Assembly: GCA_963731105.1 (NCBI GenBank)
Contig: CAVSUM010000005.1
Coordinates: 62,001-126,000, forward strand
From: RPQJ01 sp963731105
GTDB lineage: Bacteria; Pseudomonadota; Gammaproteobacteria; Steroidobacterales; Steroidobacteraceae
Direction of reading: 5' to 3'
Length of the DNA: 64,000 nt
Part shown: in pieces, positions 1 through 8,538 of the stretch
How the letters are laid out: each line of letters opens with the position of its first letter
Position numbering within the stretch: the first letter of the stretch is position 1
Notes under the pieces: generated by a model
What the model was told of the DNA's origin: nothing
Databases searched by the model: none
The model's input: the letters and a program-made list of their open reading frames with translations, nothing else
Position numbers and translations under genes: made by a program

Positions 1-302
1 TCGGTCAGCAGCTGCTGCAGCTCGCCCTTCTGGTACATCTCGGTGAGGATGTCGGAGCCGCCCACCAGCTCGCCGTTCACGTACAGCTGCGGGAACGTCG
101 GCCAGTTCGAGTAGCGCTTGAGCGCCTCGCGCAGCTCGGGATCCTCGAAGATGTTCACGAAGCCGAAGCTCGCGCCGCACGCCTCGAGCGTGCGCACCGC
201 CGAGGCGGAGAAGCCGCACTGCGGGAAGTCCGGCGTGCCCTTCATGTACAGCACGACGGGATTCGACTTCAGCTGTTCCTGGATGCGCTGGATGACGTCC
301 AC
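1..302 (-). CDS. grxD: Monothiol glutaredoxin (3' end outside window)
   Basis: The minus strand from a GTG start at 302 encodes a Grx4-type monothiol glutaredoxin, which carries or transfers Fe-S clusters and binds glutathione in the cytoplasm. The sequence begins VDVIQRIQEQLKSNPVVLYM and contains the active-site motif CGFS, the cis-proline segment WPTFPQLY and the GGSDI glutathione-binding motif. About 100 residues are visible and the family is usually 105-115 long, so only the last few codons are lost at the window edge. It lies 3 bases downstream of a DUF1289 gene, probably in one operon. The GTG start fits family length; no upstream in-frame start precedes the DUF1289 stop. Confidence 0.93.
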   Translation of the reverse strand, partial: MDVIQRIQEQLKSNPVVLYMKGTPDFPQCGFSASAVRTLEACGASFGFVNIFEDPELREALKRYSNWPTFPQLYVNGELVGGSDILTEMYQKGELQQLLT

Positions 303-305
303 TGT

Positions 306-518
306 TTAATCCTCGGCCGCGCTGGCCGCGGCAGTTGTGGCGCGCCGCTCGTCGGCGCGCACCCGTTCGATCCGTGCGATCACGGCCCATTGCTCGTCCG
401 GGCCCATGCGGGCCCAGCGGGCGATCTCGGTGACGTTGCGACGGCAACCCATGCAGCAACCGTGCTCGTCCAGCACGCAGACGTTGATGCAGGGTGAAAC
501 CGGACCCGATCGAGCCAT
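306..518 (-). CDS. DUF1289 family cysteine-rich protein
   Basis: This is a small protein of about 70 residues with the DUF1289 cysteine pattern: SPCINVC, then HGCCMGC and RR. The four conserved cysteines suggest metal or Fe-S binding; the biochemical role is unknown. An ATG at 518 (MARSGPVSPCINVC) matches the usual family start better than the ATG at 533, which would add five residues. It sits immediately upstream of grxD, an association that fits iron-sulfur metabolism but does not prove it. Confidence 0.85.
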   Translation of the reverse strand: MARSGPVSPCINVCVLDEHGCCMGCRRNVTEIARWARMGPDEQWAVIARIERVRADERRATTAAASAAED

Positions 519-655
519 GGCGTTGCCGTCCACCCCGCCCCGCGAGGCGTTGAATTATGGGGATGCCTCGCCTATTCTTCAAACGACGTGCAGCGACCCC
601 GCCTCCGGCGACAACTCCTACGGGCGCTGCGGCATTCATCCGGGAGGCTTCCAGA

Positions 656-1258
656 ATGAACCCATTGAACTCGGTTCGTGGCGCAATCACGACCGGATTC
701 GTCGCGGCGCTCGTCCTGTCGCTGCTGATCGGCCCGACGGCGTTCGGCGAGTTGAGCCTGGCGCGCTGGTTGCACATCGTGACAGGCATCACCTGGATCG
801 GCCTGCTCTACTACTTCAACCTGGTGCAGATCCCGGCCCTCGCCGACGCGGCCGCGGACAAGGGCGGCCCCGGCGGCGCCGGCATCGGCAAGTACGTCGC
901 GCCTCGCGCGCTGCTGTGGTTCCGCTACTCGGCGCTCGCCACTTGGTTCACCGGCGCCTGGTATCTCGGGCGCTCGGGCAATTTCGTCGGCGCCTTCACG
1001 CTCGGCCTCGGCGGCGATTTCGTGAACTATTACCAGCTGATCATCGGCATCGGTGCCTGGCTCGGCACGATCATGCTGTTCAACGTCTGGGTCCTGATCT
1101 GGCCGAACCAGCGCAAGGTGCTCGGGCTGGTCGCCGCCAGCGACGAGGAAAAGGCTCGCGCACGGCGCACCGCTCTGCTCGCCTCGCGCACCAATTTCGT
1201 GCTGTCGTTGCCGATGCTGCTGTGCATGGGTTCAGCGACCCACGGCCTGCCGTTCTGA
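656..1258 (+). CDS. Urate oxidase N-terminal-domain-like integral membrane protein
   Basis: This 200-residue protein has about four or five hydrophobic segments. It contains WLHIVTGITWIGLLYYFN and later a glycine-rich stretch (GGPGGAGIGKY) followed by WFRYSALATW. The pattern matches the membrane domain that precedes cytochrome c in PuuD-type urate hydroxylases (DUF989), but no heme or catalytic domain is attached, so urate oxidation should not be assumed. The ATG at 656 is preceded by GGGAGG at about 643-647, a strong ribosome site, and was chosen over the longer frame from 557. nadC follows with a one-base gap. Confidence 0.8.
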   Translation: MNPLNSVRGAITTGFVAALVLSLLIGPTAFGELSLARWLHIVTGITWIGLLYYFNLVQIPALADAAADKGGPGGAGIGKYVAPRALLWFRYSALATWFTGAWYLGRSGNFVGAFTLGLGGDFVNYYQLIIGIGAWLGTIMLFNVWVLIWPNQRKVLGLVAASDEEKARARRTALLASRTNFVLSLPMLLCMGSATHGLPF

Positions 1259-1259
1259 C

Positions 1260-2217
1260 GTGAGCTTGCCAGCACTGCCAGTCGATCTCGCCGAGCAGGT
1301 CGCCCGCGCCCTGGCCGAGGACGTCGGCGGCGGTGACCTCACGGCCGCCCTCGTTCCCGCCGGACGCACCGGACGCGCAACGGTCATCACGCGCGAGCCG
1401 GCGGTCCTCTGCGGCCGCCCGTGGTTTGACGAGGTGTTCCGGCAGCTCGATCCCGCGGTGCGCGTGCACTGGGCCGCCGACGAAGGCGCTGACGTCGTGC
1501 CCAACCAGTTGCTGTGCCGACTCGAGGGGCCGGCGCGTTCATTGCTCACCGGGGAGCGCTCCGCGCTCAATTTCCTGCAGACGCTGTCGGGCACCGCCAC
1601 CGTCACGCGGCGCTACGCCGCGGTGGTGGCCGGCCTGCACTGTCGCATCCTCGACACCCGCAAGACGCTGCCCGGCCTGCGCCGGGCGCAGAAATACGCG
1701 GTGCGCTGCGGCGGCGGCAGCAATCACCGCATGGGGCTGTACGACGGCATCCTGGTCAAGGAAAACCACATCATGGCGGCCGGCTCGATCGCCGCCGCGG
1801 TCGCCGCGGCACGGGCGGCCGGCGACCACCGTGCCGGTCGAGGTCGAGGTGGAGGCGCTCGACGAGCTGCGCCAGGCGCTCGACGCAGGCGCCGACATGG
1901 CCTTGCTGGATGAGTTCAGCCTCGACGACCTGCGGGCCGCGGTGGCGATGAGCGGGACGCATCCGCGCGGGCCGATCAAGCTCGAGGCGTCGGGCAGCGT
2001 CACGTTCGAGACGTTGCGCGCGATCGCCGAGACGGGCGTCGACTTCGTGTCGATCGGGTCGCTCACCAAGCACGTCAGGGCGGTGGACCTGTCGATGCGG
2101 TTCGAGTTCGACGCCGACGGCGTAAGCGGCGGTTGTCGGCGCGGGATCGGGGTGTTCCCCGGGCTCGCGGAAGAAAAGGAAACGCTCGCCCGGAGAACAC
2201 CCCGATCCCGCGCTTGA
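1260..2217 (+). CDS. nadC: Nicotinate-nucleotide pyrophosphorylase (frameshifted)
   Basis: This is quinolinate phosphoribosyltransferase, which converts quinolinate and PRPP to nicotinate mononucleotide in NAD synthesis. The first frame, from GTG 1260, carries SALNFLQTLSGTATVTRRY, RILDTRKTLPGLR, KYAVRCGGGSNHRMGLYDG and LVKENHI. Near 1820 the homologous sequence moves to another frame (VPVEVEVEALDELRQALDAG to SIGSLTKHVRAVDLSMRFEF). A one-base insertion or two-base deletion at the run GGCGACCACC explains this. Normal family members end at about SMRF; here the frame continues to a TGA at 2215-2217, straight through the palindrome at 2139-2213. NadC is rarely dispensable, so a sequence error is likelier than a pseudogene. 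Confidence 0.88.
2139..2213. repeat. Perfect 19-bp inverted repeat (palindrome A)
   Basis: The left arm at 2139-2157 (GCGCGGGATCGGGGTGTTC) is the exact reverse complement of 2195-2213. An inner 5-bp stem (CGGGC 2160-2164 with GCCCG 2188-2192) shortens the loop. It overlaps the extended nadC 3' end. Read on the minus strand, its upper stem and loop resemble palindrome B at 2397-2469 (a shared GGTG-TT-TCCG...AGCG-TTCC pattern), so A and B look like two inverted copies of one element. Confidence 0.85.
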
Positions 2218-2220
2218 ACG

Positions 2221-2390
2221 CACGCGCCTGAGCGACGCAAAGCCGTCGCACGGCGCACGAAATGCCTGCCGGATCCAGCGTCACCGTCGAGCGCACACCA
2301 ACTACCGGCCGCGGTGCATCGGCGGGGTCCGGTAGTCGTTACGTGCGCCGTGCGAAGTCTCCCGTCCGGGAGACGCAGCTCAGGCGCGTG
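2221..2390. repeat. Nested, branched palindromic block
   Basis: Several exact complementary pairs are nested. The outer 13-bp arms are 2221-2233 and 2378-2390 (CACGCGCCTGAGC and its complement). Inner 14-bp arms are 2246-2259 and 2342-2355. The innermost 8-bp arms are 2301-2308 and 2329-2336 (ACTACCGG/CCGGTAGT). A side hairpin lies at 2357-2374 (GTCTCCC, 4-base loop, GGGAGAC). No convincing coding frame is present. The arrangement suggests a folded RNA or a repetitive extragenic palindromic element lying between convergent genes; its identity is unknown. Confidence 0.8.
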
Positions 2391-2396
2391 TTGTCG

Positions 2397-2469
2397 GCGT
2401 CCGATGCGGGTGCTTTTCCGACCAAGCGATTCCCGAGGAGCGACTCGGAAAAGCACCCGCATCGGACGC
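2397..2469. repeat. Perfect 25-bp inverted repeat (palindrome B)
   Basis: The left arm at 2397-2421 and right arm at 2445-2469 are exact reverse complements over 25 bases with a 23-base loop. The core of the arm is GATGCGGGTGCTTTTCCGA. The stem is longer than that of ordinary terminators and no T-tract follows. It is the better-preserved partner of palindrome A. Confidence 0.87.
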
Positions 2470-2489
2470 TGGCACCGTCGCCAAGTACT

Positions 2490-2510
2490 GCGTCCCGAGG
2501 CGCGGGACGC
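2490..2510 (-). terminator. Hairpin downstream of the GGDEF-EAL gene
   Basis: An 8-bp stem (GCGTCCCG at 2490-2497, CGGGACGC at 2503-2510) with a 5-base loop begins 12 bases after the stop of the GGDEF-EAL gene on the minus strand. There is no U-tract, so termination is plausible but not certain; it may belong to the adjoining palindrome array. Confidence 0.45.
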
Positions 2511-2521
2511 CACGCAGACGC

Positions 2522-5203
2522 TCAGCCGTTGACCGCGATCTTGGAGATGCGCTGCGGCGACGCCACGCCGTAGCCCTGCGCGTAGTCCACGCCGAGGCTG
2601 CGCAGCATGTTGATGATCTCGGCGTTCTCGGCGAACTCGGCGATGGTCAGCTTGCCGGTCAGGTGCCCGATCTCGTTGATCGAGCGCACCATCTCGCGGT
2701 CGATCGGGTCGTGCAGGATTTCCTTGACGAAGCTGCCGTCGATCTTGAGGAAGTCCACCGGGAAGTGCTTCAGGTAGCCGAACGACGACAGCCCCGTGCC
2801 GAAGTCGTCGAGCGCGAAGCGGCAGCCGAGCTCCTTGAGCGCCTGGATGAAGCGATTGGCCTGCGAGAAGCTGGCGATCGCCGCGGTCTCGGTGATCTCG
2901 AAGCAGATCTTCGAGGCGTCGATGCCGCTGCGGTGGAACTGGTCGATCACGAACGGCAGGAACTTGTCGTCGCCGAGGCTCTGGCCGGAGAGGTTGATCG
3001 AGCACATGGCGAGGCGCTCGCGCTCGTCCGCCTCCGACACCAGCCAGCGCAGCGCGTTCTCGATCACCCAGCGGTCGATCGCCGGCGTGATCCCGTACCG
3101 CTCGGCGGCGGCGATGAAGTTGTCCGGCGAGACGATCTTGCCCTGCTCGTCCTTCATGCGCAGCAGCAGCTCGTAGTGCGCGCCGGGATCCGCCTTCTGC
3201 AGCGGCAGGATCGTCATGCGGTACAGCTCGAAGCGCGACTCCTCGAGCGCGTTGTTGATGCGTGCCGCCCACTGCATCTCGCGGCGGCGGCGCATCAGGT
3301 CGATGTCGTTTTCCTGGAAGCTGTAGACGCGGTTGCGACCGGCCTCCTTGGCCGCGGCACAGGCGCTGTCGGCGGCCGACAGCAACGCCGCCACGTCCTC
3401 GCTGTCGCCCGTGATCGGCACCACGCCGACGCTGCAGCCGAGCCGGAACGTGCGCTCCTCCCAGACGAACTTGTAGTTGCGGATCGTCTCGCGCAGCAGG
3501 TCGGCCATGCGCAGCGCCTCGTCGAGCGAGCAGCTCTCGAGCAGCACCGCGAACTCGTCGCCGCCGAGGCGCGCCAGCGTGTCGCGCCAGCGGATCTTGG
3601 TCTTGAGCAGCGCGCCGACCTGGCCGAGCAGCGCGTCGCCGGCGCTGTGGCCGCAGGTGTCGTTGATGATCTTGAACTGGTCGACGTCGAGGTGGCACAG
3701 CGCGTAGGACGTCTCGCGGGCCCGCGCACTGCGCAGGGAGCGCTCGAGCCGCGCCTCGAACTCGCGACGGTTGACGAGTCCGGTGAGGATGTCGTGGCTC
3801 GCGTGGTAGGACAGCTTGCGATTCAGCTCGCGGCTCTCGCTCACGTCGTGGAACACGAGCACGCCGCCCGACACCGCGCCCGAGCCGTCGCGGATCGGCG
3901 AGGCGGTGCTCTCGATGTACATCTCGTTGCCGTCGCGCTTGATGAGCAGCGTCGGCCGCACCGACTTGATCGCGCGGCTGCGGCGGATCGCCACCGACAG
4001 CGGGTTCTCGAGCGGCTCGCAGGTCTCCTCGTGGAAGCCGCGGAAGATGTCGTCGATGTTCTTGCCGGCCGCCTCCTCGAAGCGCCAGCCGGTCAGCTCC
4101 TCGGCCACCGGGTTCAGGTACTCGATCAGCAGGTGCGCGTCGGTGGTGATCACGCCGTCGCCGATCGACTGCAGCGTGATCTGCGCGCTCTCCTTCTCCT
4201 TGAACAGCGCGTCCTCGTACAGCTTGCGCTCGGTGACGTCGAGCTCGACGCCCACCAGGCGCCGCAGCCGGCCGCTCGAGTCGACGCGTGCCCGGGCGCG
4301 GCTCACCACCCAGCGCCACTCGCCGTTGGTGTGGCGCATGCGGTGCACGCTCTCGAACATCGGCGTCTTGCCGGCGATGTGGTCGCGGATCGCGGCCTGC
4401 ACCCGCGCCATGTCGTCGCGGTGCACCAGCCGGCGCCAGTCGGGCGAGACGTAGGGGTCGTCCTCGTCGTAACCGAGCATCTGCCGCCAGCGCGGCGAGA
4501 ACCAGACCACGTTGTTCTCGACGTCGAAGTCCCACATGCCGTCGTTGGCGCCCGACAGCGACAGCTCGTCGCGTTCCTCGAGCCGCGCGAGGTGACGCTG
4601 CACGCGCAGCCGTTCGAGGCCCGTGGCGAAGGACGCGCCGACCAGCTTGAGCAGCAGGTGCAGGTTGGCGTCCCAGCCCTGGCGGGGCTGCGAGGAACAC
4701 AGCGCGAGGAAGCCACAGGCGCGACCGTTCAGCGAGAACGCGCAGGCAAGCAGCGAGCGGATGCCGAGCTCGGCGAAGCGCGCGGCGTCGGTGGCGGCAT
4801 CGCGGCGCGGGGCCGATGTGTCGCGCATCTCGACGATGCGCAGGTGGTCGAGGCCGTGCGCCAGCAGCGGCAGTCGCTCGAGCGAGTCGCCCTTCATCAC
4901 CTGCGGGTCGAAGGGCGCGAACAACGCGGTGGCGCTCGCCACGCGCTCGATGGTCTTGCGATCGCGGTCGAACAGCGCGATGCAGATGGCGTCGACGCCC
5001 GCCGCCTCGCGCAGCGCCTCGAGGTTGCGCTTGATGCAGCTGTCGCCGCCCTCGCTGGTGAGGCCCTGGAAGTCGACCGCGACCTTGGTGGCGAGCACGT
5101 CGAGCCCGACTGACGGCCGGCTGCCGCTGCCAAAAACGACTTGCGTGGAGAGGAAGTCCGTCCCGTCCTGATCGTCGCCGCCCTCGGGTGGGGAGATCGC
5201 CAT
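2522..5203 (-). CDS. GAF-PAS-PAS-GGDEF-EAL cyclic di-GMP enzyme
   Basis: This 893-residue cytoplasmic sensor has no membrane segment. Approximate order: a GAF-like domain at residues 50-200, PAS domains at about 205-330 and 335-455, GGDEF at about 465-625 and EAL at about 640-890. The GGDEF motif is intact (LARLGGDEFAVLL) and preceded by an RxxD inhibitory site (RWRD five residues upstream), so product-inhibited diguanylate cyclase activity is plausible. The EAL domain keeps the essential acid as ELL (YELLLRM), plus NLSGQSL, DDFGTGLSSFGYL and KIDGSFV, so phosphodiesterase activity is also plausible. The net direction cannot be read from sequence. It is monocistronic; about 130 bases of AT-richer sequence upstream probably hold its promoter. 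A cyclic di-GMP riboswitch elsewhere in the window is a possible target. Confidence 0.92.
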   Translation of the reverse strand: MAISPPEGGDDQDGTDFLSTQVVFGSGSRPSVGLDVLATKVAVDFQGLTSEGGDSCIKRNLEALREAAGVDAICIALFDRDRKTIERVASATALFAPFDPQVMKGDSLERLPLLAHGLDHLRIVEMRDTSAPRRDAATDAARFAELGIRSLLACAFSLNGRACGFLALCSSQPRQGWDANLHLLLKLVGASFATGLERLRVQRHLARLEERDELSLSGANDGMWDFDVENNVVWFSPRWRQMLGYDEDDPYVSPDWRRLVHRDDMARVQAAIRDHIAGKTPMFESVHRMRHTNGEWRWVVSRARARVDSSGRLRRLVGVELDVTERKLYEDALFKEKESAQITLQSIGDGVITTDAHLLIEYLNPVAEELTGWRFEEAAGKNIDDIFRGFHEETCEPLENPLSVAIRRSRAIKSVRPTLLIKRDGNEMYIESTASPIRDGSGAVSGGVLVFHDVSESRELNRKLSYHASHDILTGLVNRREFEARLERSLRSARARETSYALCHLDVDQFKIINDTCGHSAGDALLGQVGALLKTKIRWRDTLARLGGDEFAVLLESCSLDEALRMADLLRETIRNYKFVWEERTFRLGCSVGVVPITGDSEDVAALLSAADSACAAAKEAGRNRVYSFQENDIDLMRRRREMQWAARINNALEESRFELYRMTILPLQKADPGAHYELLLRMKDEQGKIVSPDNFIAAAERYGITPAIDRWVIENALRWLVSEADERERLAMCSINLSGQSLGDDKFLPFVIDQFHRSGIDASKICFEITETAAIASFSQANRFIQALKELGCRFALDDFGTGLSSFGYLKHFPVDFLKIDGSFVKEILHDPIDREMVRSINEIGHLTGKLTIAEFAENAEIINMLRSLGVDYAQGYGVASPQRISKIAVNG

Positions 5204-5336
5204 CGCGCTCGCTTGGACCCCTGCTGTTTGCCCCAGTGTGTCAGTCTCGTCCGGACGGCCGCGGAACTACTGCACAGTTTTTTATGCTTCGCGCGGCAAT
5301 CGCTTGCGCCGCATTCTGGCACAATTTTTTAGGAAT

Positions 5337-7106
5337 TCAAGCTAACTCTCTGTATTTAAAGCAGCATTCGGCGGCACGTACAGGCGAGCCGCGCTGCGAT
5401 CGCCACGCTGCACGCAGGCCTCGTCCGGCTGCCCCCACACGAGGAACCAATGTTGCCGGTTGGCTTTGCCGAGGTCGATCGACTGCGCGGCCGGCAAAAC
5501 ACGCCTCCCGCGCGCGCTTGTCCATCATCAGCGCGCGGCCCGGCCGCTCGGCCAGCCAGACGGCCCCGTCCGCCGCCTCGGCCTCGCGCTCGCGCCAGCG
5601 GGCATGGCCGAAATTGACGCTCGGCCGGCGCAACTCGAGCAGGTACTGCTCCTTGGCGCTCAGCAGCCCGAGCTCGGGGAACGGCGCGGCCGCCTGCTCC
5701 ACGCGCTCCATCAGCACCCGCGAGGAGCGTACCGCGTCGATGCGCGGGTAGACGACGAACCCGATCGTCACCATCACGGCGGCGAGCACGCCCGCATAGG
5801 CGAGCCAGCCGTCGCGCACACGCAGCAGCACGAGCGGGATCGCGCCCAGCAGCGCCGCGACGACAAGCGGCAACACCGGCTGTATCGCGAAGTCGCGCAC
5901 GATGCGCGCGGCGGCCTTGCCGTCCACCGCGAAATACACGGTTGCCAGCGCTGCAAAGCCCACCATCACGGCGGCCAGGCCGAACGCGAACCGGCGTGGC
6001 CCGCGTGCCCGCAGCAACTCGGGCAGCCACGGCGCGGCCGCCATCGCCAGGGCCGGCACGGCCGGCAGCACGTACAGCCCGCGCTTGCCGGTACTGAGGG
6101 TGAAGAACAGCACCACGATCGCCACCCACGCCAGCAGCACGGCAACCAGCGTGTCGCGGCGGTACAGCGCGGCCCGCCAGCGCGGCCACAACCACGGCAC
6201 CAGCGCGATCAGCGGCAGCCAGAACAGCGGGATGATCTTGCCGAAGTAGTACCAGATCGGCTCGTGGTGATGCCATGCGTCCGCGTAACGCGTCACCGTC
6301 TGCTTGAACAGGATCTCGTTGCGGTAGTCGAGCAGCTCGCCGCCCGCCGAAGTGGCGATCATCATCGGCACGAACCAGAGACCGATGGCGATCAGCATCG
6401 CGGCGAGGCCCGCGAGCGACAGGCCGCCGATCCGCCCCGCCGGCGTCGGCCAGCCGCGACGCGCCAGCAGCGCGAACGGCAGCAGCGCCAGCAACGGCAG
6501 GAATCCCACGCCCTTGGTGATCACGCCGAGCCCGGCCGCGGCCCAGCCGACGATGAACCAGCCGACCGCAGGCCCGAGCACGACGTGACGCAGCAGTCCG
6601 TAGAGGCTCAGCGTGGTGAAGAAGCAGAGCACGCCGTCGATCTGCGCCTGGCGCGCCTGCCACAGGAACTGGAACGTGAGCAGCAGCAGGAATGCCCCGG
6701 CGAGCGCGACCTCGCGGCCACGCGCACGGCGCAGCAGGTCGTAGACCAGCAGCGTGGCACCGATGCCGGCCAGCAGCGACGGCAGCAGGAAGCCGAGCCG
6801 CAGCGAGCCGGTCACCGCCATGGCCGACGCCATCAGCCAGAAGAACAACGGCGGCTTGTCGGCGTACAGGTCGCCGCCGACACGCGGAATCAGCCAGTCG
6901 CCGCTGCGCAGCATGTCCTGCGCGACCAGCGCGAAGCGCGGTTCGTCGGGCGCCCACGGGTCGCGCAGCCCGAGGCCGGCACCGAGCAGCACCAGCGCGA
7001 ACCCCACCAGCCAGCAGACGTCGAGCAGCGTGTCACGGGACGACGCGCGCCCGGGGCGCAGCACCCGGTCGAGCAGGGTCGGGCGAGCTGCCGCCGCGGC
7101 ATCCAC
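5337..7106 (-). CDS. ArnT-like GT39 family membrane glycosyltransferase
   Basis: This is a polytopic inner-membrane protein of about 590 residues with roughly 12 hydrophobic segments. It carries the ArnT/PMT-type first loop WAPDEPRFALVAQDM followed by DWLIPRVGG and DKPPLFFWL. Such enzymes move a sugar from a polyprenyl-phosphate carrier to lipid A or another periplasmic acceptor; the sugar here is unknown. The GTG start at 7106 directly abuts the stop of the GT2 gene upstream. The C-terminus appears frameshifted near 5478: an alternative frame gives NRQHWFLVWGQPDEAC and ends at a TAG at 5342-5344, reading more like a natural end than the arginine-rich tail in the present frame. Confidence 0.85.
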   Translation of the reverse strand: MDAAAAARPTLLDRVLRPGRASSRDTLLDVCWLVGFALVLLGAGLGLRDPWAPDEPRFALVAQDMLRSGDWLIPRVGGDLYADKPPLFFWLMASAMAVTGSLRLGFLLPSLLAGIGATLLVYDLLRRARGREVALAGAFLLLLTFQFLWQARQAQIDGVLCFFTTLSLYGLLRHVVLGPAVGWFIVGWAAAGLGVITKGVGFLPLLALLPFALLARRGWPTPAGRIGGLSLAGLAAMLIAIGLWFVPMMIATSAGGELLDYRNEILFKQTVTRYADAWHHHEPIWYYFGKIIPLFWLPLIALVPWLWPRWRAALYRRDTLVAVLLAWVAIVVLFFTLSTGKRGLYVLPAVPALAMAAAPWLPELLRARGPRRFAFGLAAVMVGFAALATVYFAVDGKAAARIVRDFAIQPVLPLVVAALLGAIPLVLLRVRDGWLAYAGVLAAVMVTIGFVVYPRIDAVRSSRVLMERVEQAAAPFPELGLLSAKEQYLLELRRPSVNFGHARWREREAEAADGAVWLAERPGRALMMDKRAREACFAGRAVDRPRQSQPATLVPRVGAAGRGLRAAWRSQRGSPVRAAECCFKYRELA

Positions 7107-7868
7107 TCAGGTGTCCTCGTCGATCCTGATGCGCGGCGAGCTGCGGCGGATCAGCCACATCATGCCGAACAGGTCGACGATGCCGACCCACAGCCGGTTG
7201 TGCAGGCCGTACTTGGACGTGCCGCGCGTGCGCTCGCGGTGGTTCACCGGCACCGACGTGACCTCGTAGCCCTCGCGCTGGTACAGCGCGGGCATGAACC
7301 GATGCATGTGGTTGAAACGCGGCATGTCGAGGAACACTGCTCGATCGAACACCTTGATGCCGCAACCCGTGTCCGGCGTGCCGTCGCGCAACATGCCGCC
7401 GCGCACGCCGTTGGCGACGCGCGACGACAGCCGGCGCAGCCAGGTGTCCCGTCGCGTGGTGCGGTTGCCCATCACCAGGCGCAGGCGGGCCGAGGACGCA
7501 TTGCGTGCCGTATCGAGCAGCTTGGGGATGTCGGCCGGATCGTTCTGGCCGTCACCGTCGAGGGTGGCGATCCACGGCGCGCGGGCCTGGCGCACCCCGG
7601 TGGCCACCGCCGCGCTCTGCCCCGAGCGCACCGAGTGCCGGATCAGCCGGACTTCCGGCATCCCGTCGAAACGTGCATTGCGCACGGCTGCGGCCGTGCC
7701 GTCCGTGCTGCCGTCGTCGACGAAGATCGTTTCGAAGCGGTAACGGCCGGCGAGTGCCGCATGGATCTCACGCGCCAGGGGCAGGACGTTCTCCTGCTCG
7801 TTGCACACGGGGATGACGACCGACACCTCGAGGGACGGTTGCGGCGCGCTGCTATCCGGAGAATTCAA
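7107..7868 (-). CDS. GT2 family, DPM1/GtrB-like glycosyltransferase
   Basis: This 253-residue cytoplasmic or membrane-associated glycosyltransferase has the GT-A signature VSVVIPVCNEQENV, FVDDGSTDGT and the metal-binding TLDGDGQNDP. The family makes polyprenyl-phosphate-linked sugars. It lacks the two C-terminal transmembrane helices of GtrB. It is immediately upstream of the ArnT-like transferase, and the two very likely form a donor-making and donor-using pair, as ArnC and ArnT do. A divergent CDF gene starts 37 bases away. Confidence 0.9.
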   Translation of the reverse strand: MNSPDSSAPQPSLEVSVVIPVCNEQENVLPLAREIHAALAGRYRFETIFVDDGSTDGTAAAVRNARFDGMPEVRLIRHSVRSGQSAAVATGVRQARAPWIATLDGDGQNDPADIPKLLDTARNASSARLRLVMGNRTTRRDTWLRRLSSRVANGVRGGMLRDGTPDTGCGIKVFDRAVFLDMPRFNHMHRFMPALYQREGYEVTSVPVNHRERTRGTSKYGLHNRLWVGIVDLFGMMWLIRRSSPRIRIDEDT

Positions 7869-7905
7869 GGTGGGGACCCGGCTTGGAGGACGTTAGTATA
7901 GACGG

Positions 7906-8538
7906 ATGCCCGATTCGCACGTCAGCGACATCCGCCGCCTCGGCTGGGCCCTGGCAATCACCGGCGGCTTCATGGTGATCGAGGTCGCGGGCGGACTGTG
8001 GTCGGGCTCGCTGGCGCTGCTGGCCGATGCCGGCCACATGCTGACCGACACCGCCGCGCTGGCTCTGGCCTGGGGCGCGGCACACGTCGCCCACCGAGCC
8101 GGCGGCTCCGGCCGCTACGAGGGGCATCATCGCGCCCAGGTGCTGGCCGCGATCGTCAATGCGCTTGCGCTGCTCGGCGTGGTGGGCTGGATCCTCTGGG
8201 AAGCGCTGCAGCGGCTGCAGCAGCCCCACGCGATCGAGGCCGGCACCATGCTCGGCATCGCCCTGCTCGGCCTGCTCGCCAACCTGGCGGTGCTGCGAGT
8301 GCTGCATGACGAGCACGATTCCAACCTGAATGTCGCGGCCGCGCGCCTGCACGTGCTCGGCGACCTGCTCGGTTCGGTGGGCGCGAGCATCGCGGCCGTC
8401 GTCATCCTCGCCACCGGCTGGACTCCGATCGACCCGATCCTGTCGGTGCTCGTGGCCATGCTGATCGTGCGCAGCGCGTGGTCGCTGCTGGTGAAGTCGA
8501 CGCGCCTGCTGCTGGCGGAGGCGCCGGACGCCGCATGA
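7906..8538 (+). CDS. CDF family metal cation transporter lacking the C-terminal domain
   Basis: This 210-residue inner-membrane protein has six predicted helices. Both transport-site signatures of Zn/Cd-type cation diffusion facilitators are present: LLADAGHMLTD in helix 2 and LHVLGDLLGSVGA in helix 5. Typical members run to about 300 residues with a cytoplasmic metal-sensing domain. Here the chain stops right after helix 6 (LLLAEAPDAA), and no frame downstream continues the domain, because the next gene begins at once with an ATGA overlap. CTD-less CDFs are known. The likely role is Zn2+ or Cd2+ export by proton exchange. Confidence 0.88.
   Translation: MPDSHVSDIRRLGWALAITGGFMVIEVAGGLWSGSLALLADAGHMLTDTAALALAWGAAHVAHRAGGSGRYEGHHRAQVLAAIVNALALLGVVGWILWEALQRLQQPHAIEAGTMLGIALLGLLANLAVLRVLHDEHDSNLNVAAARLHVLGDLLGSVGASIAAVVILATGWTPIDPILSVLVAMLIVRSAWSLLVKSTRLLLAEAPDAA

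Noticed and set aside
656..1258. Functional urate oxidase
   Set aside because: Only the membrane domain is present, with no cytochrome or other catalytic domain, so the activity is not supported.
2232..2262. GACGCAAAGC sequence resembling the cyclic di-GMP riboswitch core
   Set aside because: The other required blocks (GGGCAAACC and the GAAA-capped hairpin) are absent; the bases are better explained by the palindromic block they belong to.
1539..5113. Very long open frames antisense or out of frame to the GGDEF-EAL gene
   Set aside because: They have no conserved motifs and extreme Arg/Ala/Pro composition, the usual shadow frames of high-GC coding sequence.
5460..7901. Long plus-strand open frame over the glycosyltransferase genes
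   Set aside because: Low-complexity Arg/Gln-rich translation with no hydrophobic or domain pattern; the minus-strand genes have clear glycosyltransferase motifs.
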